64,000 nucleotides of DNA, taken from positions 6,564,299 through 6,628,298 of the forward strand of contig NW_002060943.1 of NCBI RefSeq assembly GCF_000150275.1, given 5' to 3'. Shown here piece by piece: positions 30,901 to 44,200 of the stretch. The DNA is from Trichoplax adhaerens. Its lineage: Eukaryota > Placozoa > Uniplacotomia > Trichoplacea > Trichoplacidae. Below the pieces are notes generated by a model. The model was not told the DNA's origin. It saw only the letters and a list, made by a program, of their open reading frames with translations, and searched no databases. The translations under genes were made by a program, and so were the position numbers. Numbering within the stretch: the first letter of the stretch is position 1; each line of letters begins with the position of its first letter.

Positions 30901-33900
30901 CTTAGCAATCTACATTGAATATTTTACAAGAACTGATTAGCTTACTACAGATGCACAGATTCGTAGATTAAGTAGCGTGCAACAATATTTAAAGAAAAAT
31001 TTTATAATTTATTACAAATCCTACTAATTCGATAGCATTTTCAACAAATACCTTTTTACTCAAGTTAGTATTTTCTATTTGATATAATTCTTTATCTTTA
31101 TCAATCCTTTCCTGATCGATCTCCAATTTATGAACCTGCGCTTGAAGTAATTCAACACGATTTTCTAGCTTTTCTTTCAGAAGGTTAACTTGATTATACT
31201 TGTTCTTAATATCCTCCAATTTATTGATCAGGTTATCACGTGATAATTCACTATCATCATATCTCTTGTTGACATTATCAAGTTGTTCAATTAGCTTTAT
31301 CTTCTCCGCATCCAGTCGAGCTAATTTAGTACGTAAATCACTGATCTGCATACATAAAAATCATAATAACTATTCTATTTATACATGATTCTACCATTAT
31401 CCTTACAGCACTTGTTGTAAAAATGTTAGTAAAGTCATATATTGTATCCCCCATGCCAGACGTTAACTGAATAAAGTTTCTACATCGAATTTAAAGGCAA
31501 AATTTTGGCTATACTAGTATGCAATAAATTTTCAGCCTACCTGTTCCAGTAACGATATTTTACTAGTTTCCGTTTTGTCCAACTTTTCTATCGTTGTTTC
31601 CAACTTGCTAGCAGTACTTTCTAACTCACTTGTAACCTATGCCAGTTAACACAAGAAATATCGCGTTATATTTTAACTTATATATTTCATAAATCATTAT
31701 ATTTTTATTTTTCACACTAAGACTTAAACCTTTTGCTTTTCGTGCTCTGATTCAACAATTTGTTTGTTTAATTTATCAAGATACGTTTTCAATTGTTGCT
31801 GTTCCGTACGGCTGCTCTCCAAAGCTTGACGTTCCTTTGCTAGCTCTCTAATCTCAGTAAAAAATTTGTTACTATATTAACTGCAAATACTCTCATAAAA
31901 AGCTAACATAATTGTTTAAATTATGCACTACTAGGAAATGAACTATACTTAAGGTATAAAAAGAATAATAGATTGCTACTAAAATCAAACAATCAGGTAG
32001 AGACAAAGTGTAGGTACTTGATTACAGATCAAAAGCGCACATTTATTAACTTAATAAATAATGACAATATTGTAGCACGAAATCTTATCAATTCAATCAT
32101 GAGTACAAGTAATAATTAAATTTAAACAGATTACGGAAAGCGATCGAAATCATAACGCAAAGAAATGAAAGAAATTTTTATATACGATCATACTCTGTAA
32201 CGTCAGCGATTTCACTTCTTAATTTTTTGGCATGCATTCTATGTTGATTCTCCTCTACATTAAATAAATAAGAACACAACATAAAAACAAAGAGAAAAAT
32301 ATTTTTTGGCGAATCAAATAAGCAACATTGTTAATAAATGACAGCGGAAGTTAAGCTACGAAAATGTAAATCACTTTTAATACCTTTATCATGCTCCCAT
32401 TCTCTTTGTGAGAGTGAACTCTATGTAACAATACCACGTAAGTAAAAAACATAAAGTACAGCAGCATAAGTAATCTACGCGTATTTGATCAAGACTGAAA
32501 TGGTTTTTCTATCATCTAACTTGTGTATTTTTTAATTCTGTCGATAGTAGTAGAATTTCTTCCTTCTTCTTTTGCAACTCATTTCTGTCTTTACTCATCT
32601 ATAATAGTAACAATACATGTTCATTACATGTCCGCCTAGAAATCATACAAACTCTGAACAAGTCTCAATCAGTGCATGGATATCGTATATTATATTGCAC
32701 TACATGACATATATACTATGCATAAATACGAATTATTACCTCATCTTGTATGTTGTGTAGCTTTTTCTCAACAGAAAGGGTGAATTTGGCTTGACTTGTT
32801 TTTAATTGCCCATTCTGTCTAGTTGCCTCATGCAACTACATAGCAGATAAAAGTGTAAAAGTGTTAAGTGCATTGTATGCGTAATAAAAGGTGTAGATTA
32901 TATCATAGATATAAAAAAAGTATGTTATGATAATGTGTCGGTAAAGTAGTCTTAGCATGCAAACTTACATCTTCTTTCAATGAATTTATCTCAACTTCGC
33001 GGGTTTTTGCTATACGGCGACTCTCTTCTAAAGCCGCTTGCTCTCTCTCCAATTCCTGCAATCCATATGTAAGTGGTTATAAGTACTAAGTACTTTTAAT
33101 TCTATTGTAACAACATTGGTTAATAGGAAAAACTTAGTTTCCAACTTTAGATCCTATACCTTTGTCAATGCAGCCGTTTTTGCTCTACTATCTTCTTCGA
33201 TACGTCTTAATTCATCTAGAATATGACTCCTAAAAATCACTTAATGACATTAATAATAACTAATAGTCAATACTATCTATAGTAACAAAATACAGCTTGC
33301 ATACCTTTCCAGTTCTACTTCTCTATTCTTTTTAAAACTTTCTCTCTCAGTATCCAAAGAACGGCGCAATTCATCTAAAGATAAACAACAAACTGTTAAT
33401 ATCGTTTAATTCTTAAAAAATTATTACTCGGAGTAATTTTTTTGTTTTATGTTGACCTCCATAGCTACGCATGGACTGTTGTAGTGTATTTTCCAAGTTA
33501 CGTAGTGCTCTATGACTGTCTGTTTCAGCTCTAATAGTAAAAGGTGGTTATTATGAAATTAAATTTTCTAAAGTTATCTACACAAATAATGATATAAATA
33601 GTTCCCAACCGTGTCCTTGCATCCTTTTCCAGCTCTAGTTCCTGCAAGATTCGCTGTTGCTCAGCTGTTAGATTTCTTATAACGTCGTAAAGCGCATTTT
33701 TACTATCCTGTATCTAATCAAAAATTATCATTGGATATTACGTTTATAACTTCATAAACATTATAGGCATTGAACATACTTTATTGAATTTGAATTAAAA
33801 ATTATGTTATTCAGATGAGAAGGTTGTAATAATACATTTGTACTACCTCATTCTCTGAATCGGCGAATCGTACGGTAACTTTTTTGGCGGTAGAAGTCTA

Positions 33901-36124
33901 TTGATAAAAAGCATAGTAATTTTTATAAAGAAATTACTCTTCTAGACAATTCATTCCGAACATATAGCTATAATATCATTTATACCTTATAATTAAGTGG
34001 AGAAGATAATGGTGAGGTGGACTGTCTTGGAGAGGCTGTACATTAATTTTAGCACATGCTTAGACACATGATATGCAATTATTAGAACAAAATCTACTTA
34101 GTTTGCTTACCAGTTCTGTCCGTTGGTCGTCGATAATCGCTTGTATTTGCAATGCTAATTAAAATTTGTTACAAACTACTTTATTAATACAAGTGATTAT
34201 AAGTAATTTACCGTTACATACAGACAAACCTGGATTCATCTTGTCTAGATCGGCGATTGCGATGTAACCGTTGGGAGCGTAGTTGCTCCGTGGATCGATT
34301 TAATTCATCTCGTAACTGAGTTTATTATAATGTAAAGTTAGTCATTTTTCAGTACGATCCAGACGATTATTTTCAAAGCTGTAGTCTGACAATTTTAACA
34401 AATAAATTTTAGAGTAAATAACGAAAAGGAATATACATTGCCGATTTCACGCTCTGTATCAGCGCCCAAATCACGGTAGTGATTAATAATGCGTTTTGTA
34501 CTTGACATTAATATCTGTTAAAGATAAATGAAAAAATGCTTCGTCAGGGATACTCTAAATTACAGCATATAGTAGTTGAAAGATAATAAACTATTAACAA
34601 ACGTATGAAGCTACTGTAGTAATAAAAAATCGGAATAATTTATCAAAATACCTTTTCTGGATAATTGACTTCTTGTTGATCTAAATCTTTACGACTACGG
34701 TAGGGAGACGTGTTATAACTCTGGGTCGACGGGCTTGTTTCTTTGCTAAGATCAACAAGGGTGCTTATTTTTATATTACTTTCGACTTAAAAATTTAGAT
34801 TGGCAGTTAAAAATTGATAATCATAGCGGTTTGGAATTCATTGCAGTGTGATATTCTTTCCCTTTTCATATATATCTACAATTTATTGGTTATTATCTGA
34901 AAATTAATATCAATCTTAACCTGTAATAAATTGGATAATGAGGCAGTTCTGAATTTCTGTGAGAAGCTGAATGTTGCCTAATATCTTTACGTATTGAGGA
35001 TTTAATTGAAGTAGGATATTGATTTCTGACGAAAGCAATAGAAAATTTTTGGAAAGGTCACAAGAGTAGCTAGATATTGCAACGCCAAGATGACCTACTG
35101 CAATTCAATAACAATATTACGATAACAACGCTAAAAGACTTACGGTTGATGTGACCTTAGATAATTGTTATAATACGGTGGTGAGCTCTCTAGGTTATCT
35201 CTCGACAATTTATTAGGTGTACTAGCAACTCGAGATGTGTATGGTACTTTGACTCTTTGAGGTATATGAGTAGCTCCAGTTGATGATTTCTTAAAGTTTT
35301 GATTACTTGTACGTTGAGTGATTCGATTTCTGCTAGGGGTTGAAGTCAAATTTGGCCGTTCAGGATCTGAAGTAAAATTGACAATTGGATATTTTTGTCT
35401 AAAATTGGTAGAATGTTGTGGTCGATTATTGATGAGAGATTTATTTAAACGTTGAACAGAATCACTAGATTGATCATTATTATAGTCGGGCTGAAGTTGC
35501 AGTGAATTATTTTCTTGTGGTAGGAACGAAAGATGTGATGGTATATCTGCAGAATTTTGTTGTTGAGTACTACTGGCAGATGTATTTAAACGTTGAGCAG
35601 GATAGCCAGACTGATGAGTATTATGGTCGGGTTGATATTGTAGTAAACTACTTTCTTGTCTTAGGTTCAAGATAGGCGATGGTACTGTAGGATTCTGGTT
35701 GAAATCTAAATCAAATCATCGATTAACGGATATAGTTAGTCGATCGTGAAATATTTTCGATCATGAGAACGTTTCAAATTCGTACGACATATCAAGTTGA
35801 TAGGATTTCATCACCTGATGTCGAAGACGTTGATTTAATGTCACCGTTATCAACTAATGGTTCCCTGTAAATATTTTCCATTGACTGAATTTTAGTAATT
35901 AATCTCAATAGAAGCTGCATTAAAATATAGCAACTTCAACATTATTTCTTTCAAGATATATTACTATTACATTCTCACTCAATCATTACATAGCAATAAT
36001 ACGGTCTGTACTCAACCTACAGATGTTTAAGGTCGATTTCTTCAATTTGGTCACTGTGTTCTTGGCGAGGAGTAAAAATATCTTCAGCAGAATCTAACTC
36101 CCACGGCAAGGGTTCATCTGCCAT
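24945..36124 (-). CDS. Long coiled-coil protein, probably centrosomal/ciliary (49 exons, ~1,556 aa)
   Basis: Exons (high to low): 36124-36021, 35864-35815, 35705-35144, 35025-34921, 34745-34652, 34514-34437, 34315-34230, 34154-34111, 34035-33986, 33897-33847, 33713-33610, 33530-33457, 33374-33305, 33229-33160, 33055-32969, 32835-32740, 32598-32521, 32420-32384, 32254-32194, 31847-31730, 31636-31541, 31345-31052, 30909-30533, 30093-30024, 29899-29842, 29542-29496, 29374-29306, 28908-28846, 28741-28670, 28578-28528, 28414-28352, 28234-28160, 27960-27874, 27666-27607, 27526-27440, 27359-27262, 27186-27120, 27039-27011, 26925-26856, 26711-26634, 26577-26473, 26333-26238, 25986-25890, 25806-25738, 25663-25628, 25539-25462, 25388-25312, 25232-25163, 25058-24945. 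Residues 1 to ~400 (MADEPLPWELDS...) are polar, Ser/Asn/Gln-rich and disordered. Then ~1,000 residues are near-continuous heptad coiled coil (KLEELR-like). Near the C-terminus a non-coil element reads PNLYLYYDAF..QLLPVGADPQ and HRWLSEV..QIHWIKEV, followed by more coil. Length, composition and the W-x-E-V pattern suggest a centrosomal protein (CEP128-like or rootletin-like); the family is not certain. One junction (25890 to 25806) does not keep frame, and the last exon is uncertain. Confidence 0.82.
29079..29300. repeat. Tandem duplication, ~112-bp unit, in an intron of the coiled-coil gene
   Basis: Two copies share g.gtgtgct.c, aattgtta/aattgcta, cat.gctgat.taattatattg.t.tcg and ggttattct/agttattct. 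They sit between exons at 28,908 and 29,306. Confidence 0.7.
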
Positions 36125-38149
36125 CCACGATTGATAACTTAAACTTGAGAAAGGCACTTGCTGTAGTAATGCTACTAGTAAATGGAGATGAATTTATCTA
36201 GCGATCAAGCATTTGTACATACAGACGCATCATATTAATTATATCAATTGTTTAAGAATCCTAGTACGGTTGAATTAATATCAGGCAACAGACCAATACT
36301 ATATGGGGTGTAACCGTTGGCAATAATCTAGATTAACCTTTAACTACGTTATTTATGCATTTTACTTGCAAAGCAAGTACAAATGCAAGTACTGCAACAG
36401 GATCTAGCGACATATGAATTAAGTCCTAATAAACATCCGGATAGTCTGCACAAGTAATTGCTAAGTGTATTAATTGCAAACTTGATCGGTAGGTAACTAT
36501 TATACATGAAATTGATACTGTCTGTGTTAGTTAAGTAGGCTTCAGTTGAAATTTTTATTCAAAACCATTGCTGTTTCAAGTGAATATGAAATGTCACACT
36601 CTATCTTACAGTGTGGGTTGAATTTGCGTTGTAGACTAAGCCTTTGTAGTGGCTTAATAAACTCTTGATTTCGCTACGCGCTTAAGTCACTGTAGTGATG
36701 CACCCATATTTGATTATACAGATACCTATATTTGATATAGTTAGGTTGCTTTGAATAGATATTACCGTGAAGCTAATATTAGTTGATTGCTAACTACTAC
36801 ATTAGAAATCGTTGATGACTAATAGTAGCCAGTTGACTAATTATCGTACAAGATTGATGTAGCTAGAAACACTGTAGTTGTTAAGATGCCCTTCGGAGAA
36901 AGGGCCTAGACGTTAATAGAAGAGTAGCGACATCTTAAGTAGAATGATTTCGATTGTAGAAAATATTGATGTACTATTAGAGAAAAGTATTTTGTTTGAT
37001 GACTCAAGTCTGATTGTACTGTAGATTAATCAAGTTGTCATAAATGGATTGAACGAAATGTGTATAAGAACTGCAGAGATGAGCTCACAGAGGAGGAGAG
37101 ACTTCGCTTTGCTTTGAGCTCGGAATACTTTCGATTTTAGTCTTGATTCTTGTAGGAATTAATTATTGCTCTACTATTCGTAAAACCTTGTAATAAAAGC
37201 GTATCAGAAAATACCATTTGACTAAGATAGTTATTGTGAGACGCATTTATTACAGTCACACGAATTTCAATCTGCAAAATAAATGCTTCCATTACGGTAG
37301 AATTGCAGTCTGTCACATTATTTAGACATGATTACTTGTTTCTTTGTGGACAAAACCTGCCTTATGGGTTCATGGTTGGACTAGTTTGACCTATTCATTC
37401 ATCTTATAATTTACTACCAAAATGAAGTCACAATAATTTCGTAATACTAAGACTAGCACTAAAACCGTAGTAATTTTTAGCATAATATAAAAATATTTAT
37501 CTTTGTTATTTGCGATTTATTGTTACAACATTTATAACACTAAGATATATGATTTAGTTTTATTATTCCATTAACAGCAATTGGATAGTGATTGCTAGTA
37601 ACTAAGACATTTGCCATGTTTATCGATGATATTACCAATGATAGACGCTGAATGCCTGGTGAATAGGCCCATTTTCTATACTTGAGTTTTAAGAACACTG
37701 TGCGTGCGTCACCGATGACGATAGTCTTAATCTATCTATATCAGACTGCTCAAAGCACTTAGCAGATATTTTCTTTGCATGAAGAGTTTGCATGCATACA
37801 AAATTATATCGTGTATAACGTGCATGTTTGCACAAGTCCAATCATCTTTGTCCCTTGTATTATAAATGTAATTTAATTAGAGATGGCTGCATTATACTGT
37901 AATGAAAAGTCGATCATTTGAGCCATTGAGCGAGATAGATTAAGCACTTGTGCAGTATCTATTTCAATATTTCTTTTTCAATGGATATGATTGTTTCCTA
38001 CCGAAATTGCTCAGTGGTAGCATCATAAATGACGATAGATCTTGTATGTAGACCATAATCCTCCATGGAGGTGAAAAAAATAACAACAACACTCGTCATA
38101 TACAGTAGTTCTGAACAAGAGATTTTAAATCACTGCCAGACAACTATTA

Positions 38150-38400
38150 CAGCCACGCCATTAATGGATTTCAACAACGATTCATACATAGGTCGTGTGC
38201 TCATTCACCTAACGTACATTGTACATTGATTTACTAAGTCCACAGGATACTATACGTCGATAGCCATTTTCAATTTTACAATGTTTATGACTCAGATGTA
38301 TCGATTTTGAGTTGGTAACAGATAACAGCCAAGCTATCCATTGATTTCAACAAGGATTCATACATCGAATGATCATTAATGTATCTCGATTTGTTTAATT
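38150..38400. repeat. Tandem duplication, ~178-bp unit
   Basis: The block acagcca.gc.at.cat..atttcaacaa.gattcatacat occurs at about 38,150 and 38,326. Between and after the copies the similarity decays quickly. Confidence 0.6.
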
Positions 38401-39170
38401 TGCATGATCTACTACTGTACTTACGGTGATTCTTGTCTTAAATTGTAGAAGTTGCCAGTGAGTGAATTCTCCTAACACATACTCTACTCTCTTAGAACAG
38501 CGATTGATAACGTAATTAGTATAACCTACTCACCATATAGGAAGAGGCAAGAAGAGTCCCCAAACTCTTCAAGGATAGAATCTACCTTCAAATTGAGTTA
38601 ATGCCTTGATTCTTCAATGTGTATTTTATTTCCTATTTTATTATTGGAAGTCTATTTACGGTTATTTAAATTTAAAAATGAATTATCCCAGTGAATTATG
38701 TAAATGAGCAAAGACGGCAGTTTACGCCAGGTAGTATCCGTCATCGTGGATAGTACGCTACTGTACAGTATATGAAGAATGGAGTATAGTATGAGATAGT
38801 GGATGGGCCGACGTTGGTCAACATAGGATGGTACTAAAGTAGTACTTGAATCTACAGTACGTAGTGGTGTCACAGCTGCAGTAGTGTCACATCAGTGACT
38901 ACAATACCAACGATAACAAAGAAAGTATTGTTCGAAAAACGTATCCACCAATCGTCATAGCTGTGGCCTGATTGAATAACAAAAGGCTTGGATTTGAATC
39001 GTAACCGCTGGTCACCACCGTTCACTGGCGTCACAGTACCACCAGTCCGCAGTCGATCGGTCAGTACAACCAGTGGAAGAATATTACGCATGCGTAAACA
39101 GAAGGGCGCAAAATTCAAAACTGACTGTTCTATGCCCCTGTGGTTAATGCAAGAAAAATTGTCGAGTAGT

Positions 39171-39369
39171 GTGCAGTACAGAGAGAACATAACCAGAGAA
39201 CATACAGTACAGAGAGAACATAACCAGAGAACGTACAGTAAAGAGAGAACATCAGAACAGTACAGAGAGAACATAACCACAGAACGTACAGTAAGTAAAG
39301 AGAGAACATAACCACAGAACGTACAGTAAAGAGAGAACATAACCACAGAACGTACAGTACAGTACAGAA
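39171..39369. repeat. Minisatellite, ~30-35-bp unit, 5-6 copies
   Basis: The unit is built from cagtacagagagaacataac plus cacagaacgta, with variants aaagagagaacat and agagaacgta. Copies are nearly identical, unlike the other repeats in this window, so the array is young or homogenised. It is followed by cagtacagtacag and lies within a locally GC-richer island. Confidence 0.9.
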
Positions 39370-40778
39370 AAGTATCGACCCAGAAGGACTCAGTGAATCT
39401 TTGTTGATTGGTAACAAGAGAAACGTCAGTCTAGCGATCGACTGCTCGATTAGGTGACCATCAACGAGTCAACTACAGTCGCCTCTCGTCTTGACGAGCG
39501 TCAGTGCAAATTCCAAATCCTTCTCTACACAGTCGTGAGAAGTGTAAGAAAAAGGTGATCGTCGAGTGCAAGAAATTTTTCAACATTGAAGGTTAGAAAT
39601 AGCACCGGAGCGATATTATTTCGCCATTCACAACCTTGATAGCATTGGCGGATTATAATAAAGTTAACCGTTGATAGCGCTAAAACTACTACTGTACTGT
39701 AGTAGTAATTATTTACAGGCAACCAACAGTTCCCACTATCCGAGTTAGGAATGTTTCGGTCGTAGTTATCTCCGTAAAAAAAACGTATTATCGTTGCACA
39801 CATCATAGATGGATCCATTCCAGCCAAGGTTACTTGGTCTATTTCACACAACACTACTACTATTTAGTTGATAACGGATAGTTGTAAATGAATTGAATAT
39901 GAACATTGAATTAGGAATACATCCACAGTGCCAATATTAATTTATTGACAAATGCCATACAGTAAGCAACCCGTACAAAGGATCTTTCAGGTATTTTGTA
40001 GGTGTTCAAAGGAACGTTAGACTTGTCAGATCAGAACGCTGTAACTACTGATGGCAACAACTCATACTGCACACTGTAATAGAGGGCCTCTAGTGGACAT
40101 ACTGTCACACTTTGAATACTGTATTGCTGAACCGGATCAAATCAATCTTATTCGATCAGCTAATACTGTACAATGATGGAAAACGGATGAGTTTATACCA
40201 TCGAGATAAAATTATCTCTGTGCTTACATAGATGCTAGAACTGGCGAAAATCAACTTACAGTTTTACGCATTTAATGAAACCAATTTTATCCTGCAAGTA
40301 CAATACGTAGATATAGAAATTCGCATGCAGTCCTAGATCGTCCTTACTTTAGGCTTCTTTACTGATACTGCATTAAGTCAAGTGATGATCGAGCATTCTA
40401 TTCTATATCGTGGATCAATATTGATCCGCTAATACAGTACATTGAGCAACAAGTGACTCTCAATCTACTGGCGCTAATTTTGGATGCCTAATAAAATATT
40501 TTCCATTGCTTCCGATATAGTCAAATACAAAAATAGATATTATCGAACGATAAACTCCTACGCATTCATGGCTAGTGATTGCCCTTCCAAGAAATAAATC
40601 GACCAACATAGACATACTGTATTTGTAAGGTAAATTATACGCGTACAAACATCTATGATTATGGTAATCTCGCAATGACATATACCCCAACACAAAGAAA
40701 TAATCATTTTCTGATCGAAACGCACATCTTTGATTAATGACTTTCCAAAGGTGTTCTCTTTTCTAAATTACAGTATGT

Positions 40779-41064
40779 TAACTGCTACAGCATTATGCTT
40801 ACACATAACAGATTACGCATTATCAAGAAATGTGCCACGCATAGTTACGCGGTTTCGTAGAGCAAAATATTGCATTTTTACTGTCACAAAAACAACATCG
40901 AATGTCTTCACTGTGCTATAGTAACTGTTACAGCATTATGCTTACACATAACAAATCACGCATTTTTAAGAAATGTGCCACGCATAGTTACGCGGTTTTC
41001 TAGAGAAAAACATTGCATTACAGTCACAAAAAACAACACCGAATGTTTTCGCCTAGTATATTAC
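40779..41064. repeat. Well-conserved tandem duplication, ~143-bp unit
   Basis: Copies start at 40,779 and 40,922. Long identical runs include acagcattatgcttacaca and aagaaatgtgccacgcatag, with a shared ttacgcggttt and cacaaaa.acaaca.cgaatgt. The array ends ~160 bp upstream of the KNL1 start codon, so part may lie in the promoter or 5' UTR. Confidence 0.88.
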
Positions 41065-41221
41065 AGTGCTGTAGTCAAAGTTGTATACGTACGTATATTA
41101 CAAATTCAATGAACTTATTAAGAATACTGCTTACAGTTAATAACCTTCAAAAATTTACTCTCTCAACCTTGCTCAAGCCTTTTCTCTTTCAAAATTATAG
41201 GCATTGGATGATTATTAAGTT

Positions 41222-44200
41222 ATGGCATCAAAAACGAAGAGAAGAAGCAGTGTAAGTGTGATTTTATTTCTCTAACACCATCTGAAAGTGCAAAAAAAAG
41301 TAGCTGTATTTCTACCTCTCATCTCTGTAGTAATGCACCCATCACGTATGTGATACCAAACTGGTATTGTATGCTGACCGAAAAGAGTGTCGTTTACGGT
41401 ATTTGATTGATCGGTTGATCTCTAAGGAATCTACAAACACTTGATTTCAAACACTTGATTTATATTTTGGCAATGTACAGTACAATCTCACTGTTGATGT
41501 CACTCTCTTAAACTTAATTGTTTGATACAACATGCAATAATATGATAGGTAGTCGGCATTAATTGTATCAAGGTTAAATCTACAAAGTGTAGACTTCTAA
41601 ATATGCGATACTCCAGCTGACTAGCTATTGCAGTAGCATGTGTATGATCGGTTCATTTTTTCTGCTCTATAAATATTCATCTGCGCTAATCGACATTTCA
41701 CTTTCTCTCCATTATTCAGATCCTAAAATCTACCCAGTCGCCAAGATTAAGTATCGAAGGCGAACTACAAGTCAACAAGGTTAATAACGTCAGCGCTGTG
41801 TTAGAAATAAATTGTATAATATTCTGTGCAGTGTTGAGTCGACACATACTTTCTTTAAAACTTGATGGCCAACAACATTAGATTAAATTAAAATTTGTTG
41901 GTCGGTTCTATAGTCAAATGGTCTTAGTTACCCTGTATACCCAATGATTATTCATTGATAGCAGATGTAGTGGTATCGACCGAGTAGTAAATTAATGACA
42001 ATTTGTATCAAAATAATCATATCATACAATTCATGTTAATCGCCTTTGTTCTATGTCGTACTTCTACGCAGGAAAATGACGATATAGGGAAATCAAGGTA
42101 CGTAACTATGTAAATACATAACTTTGTATTTACTTTATTGTACTAGATTATTGTCTGATATTACTAGAGATCGCTGTTGTTTTATTGGACGTAAAATTAC
42201 TGCTGATGATGTTCACTAATGTATAAGAGACTACAAGCTTACATTTGCTAATAAAAATGGTAACTTAAACAGAAAAAATCTCTCGTTGTCTTGCGTGCTA
42301 AGTTATGCACTATGCGATACTTTGTCAAGAAGTAAAGCCGATTTAGTTATTTTAGAACTAGTTGCCCGTAATACAAGAGAAAAAATTACAAAGATAGTGG
42401 CTGTTTAATGTAATAAACCTAAATTTCCTTTAATTTCAGAACTTGAATTTTATTTATTATGTGAATACATTTATAGGGCTAAGAAGAAGAGGAGATCATC
42501 TAACAGAAGAGTTAGTTTTGCGGATACAAACGATATCAAGTAAGTGTATCAGTACAAATATGCTAAAGATACTTATCAGAATTAAGCTGTTTCTGTCTGT
42601 AATAAATATAATTCAATAAAATGTAGGTGCCAGGCTGAGTATATAGCAATTTAATGAATTAAATCTTATCCATTTTAATCTATCACTACATAGAGAATTC
42701 ATTCGAGATGAAGGTATTTTATCTCAGCCTGCTAAGCTTCCTAACCCCTCAATACCAGGTATGAATTTTAATTTGTTCGTCGTATGATGTATCATATTTG
42801 AGATTTGTACAATAAAGCAAGAAACGTTTGTTCATTGGCCTGATCCCAATCAACAAAAGAAGCTAAAAAAATCGTAGGAATCAGGCTAATGAGCAAACCT
42901 TTCTTGCAGATTAATTATATGAATTGTTTCTTACGATATATAACCACGCATTAACTGTTGGTGTAATATATTGGTATTGGTATTTTAAATAGGTTTAGAA
43001 ATGTTACTCACTGGGGAAATTAAAACATCGCCACTAGAAAATCAAAGTATGAAATCTCTAGAGGCTACTTTTTTCAATTTTCCTGCGACTAACCGTGTAA
43101 CAATAATCACATATTATTGTGTATGTAATTACAACTTTTATGAAACATTTATAGGTGAAGTAGAAGATAACTTTGGTAAATCTAAGAATGAGCCCCTTAA
43201 GGAAATTATTAAAAGTAGGTATAGTTAAGGACGTAGCTGATGGATGTTACAGAGTAGTAATTGTCAGCATGTACTTGTTACCTAACTAAGCAGATAACAG
43301 AATGACGGTTAAGATGAACACCCCATCTCCTAAGAAAAAAGTTCCAGGTTAGCTATGCCCTATTAGTTACATATTCCAACTTTTGCGGTAGTACTTATAC
43401 ACAAACTGCACATAAATTAGAGTAATTTCACATTTGAAAAGTAAATTAACATTTAAACGTTACTGTACCCAGCCATAGGGCTTCGTAGATCACCCCGCAT
43501 TCTGAAAAGAATGCAAACAGAAGACGATGATGATCCCGTCGGTAATAATTTGAATTGATACTGTTTATTATTAATTTCTATTTACAAGAGTATATTCACG
43601 TCCTATTAAGTAAAACCTTTATGCAGATTTTCGTAAGATTGATTCACCTTCAGGTCGAATGAATCCTACGAAAATCTGGACTAGATTAATCTGTTAAAGA
43701 CTTAAAGGTGATATAATTATAGGTGTAATGAAACCCCTATCCCAAGGCACCAATCGAAACAGTGATAATGATTTGACTGTTGAGATGATTATAAATTGTC
43801 ATCGACATCTCGATTGGTATTTTGGGATAGAGATGTTATCAACAGTCGTGATGATAATTGTAACTCAATGAAAAGAGTGTGCTAGAATATTGATCAAACT
43901 GGTAACGATACTCTTGTCGGTAATTTTGAACGTCTAGACATGAATACCACAATGGAAATGACATGCGTGGCAAATAATCAAACTTGTGACAAGACTTTAA
44001 CTGATCGTACTGAATTAAAAAATGAAACCATGGAACTTACCTATTGGAAAGAAACTAGCACTGGCGAGAATATTGCTCGCTTAGGTAATAATCCGCCTGA
44101 AGAAAGCAATGAAGATTCTTTCTATGGTAAAGATCTACCGGAAACATCGATGCAATCATTTATCGACACATTAATACCAACGGGTGGTCAGAACTTCTGT

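Larger units (their letters stand above)
36125..41221. other. Intergenic DNA between divergent coiled-coil and KNL1 genes
   Basis: About 5.1 kb between two start codons pointing away from each other. No gene was found. It holds two duplications (about 38,150-38,400 and 40,779-41,064), a minisatellite at 39,171-39,369, and a GC-richer island around 38,900-39,550. The long open frames in that island are translations of the minisatellite. Confidence 0.55.

Noticed and set aside
38870-39417. Overlapping open frames of 95-158 codons with repeated Leu-Cys-Ser and Thr-Glu-Arg patterns on both strands
   Set aside because: These are translations of the 39,171-39,369 minisatellite and its GC-richer flank; no splice or motif support.
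40730-41255. Three overlapping plus-strand frames of 63-80 codons
   Set aside because: They read through the 143-bp duplication, so similar peptides appear twice; the KNL1 start at 41,222 is in a different frame.
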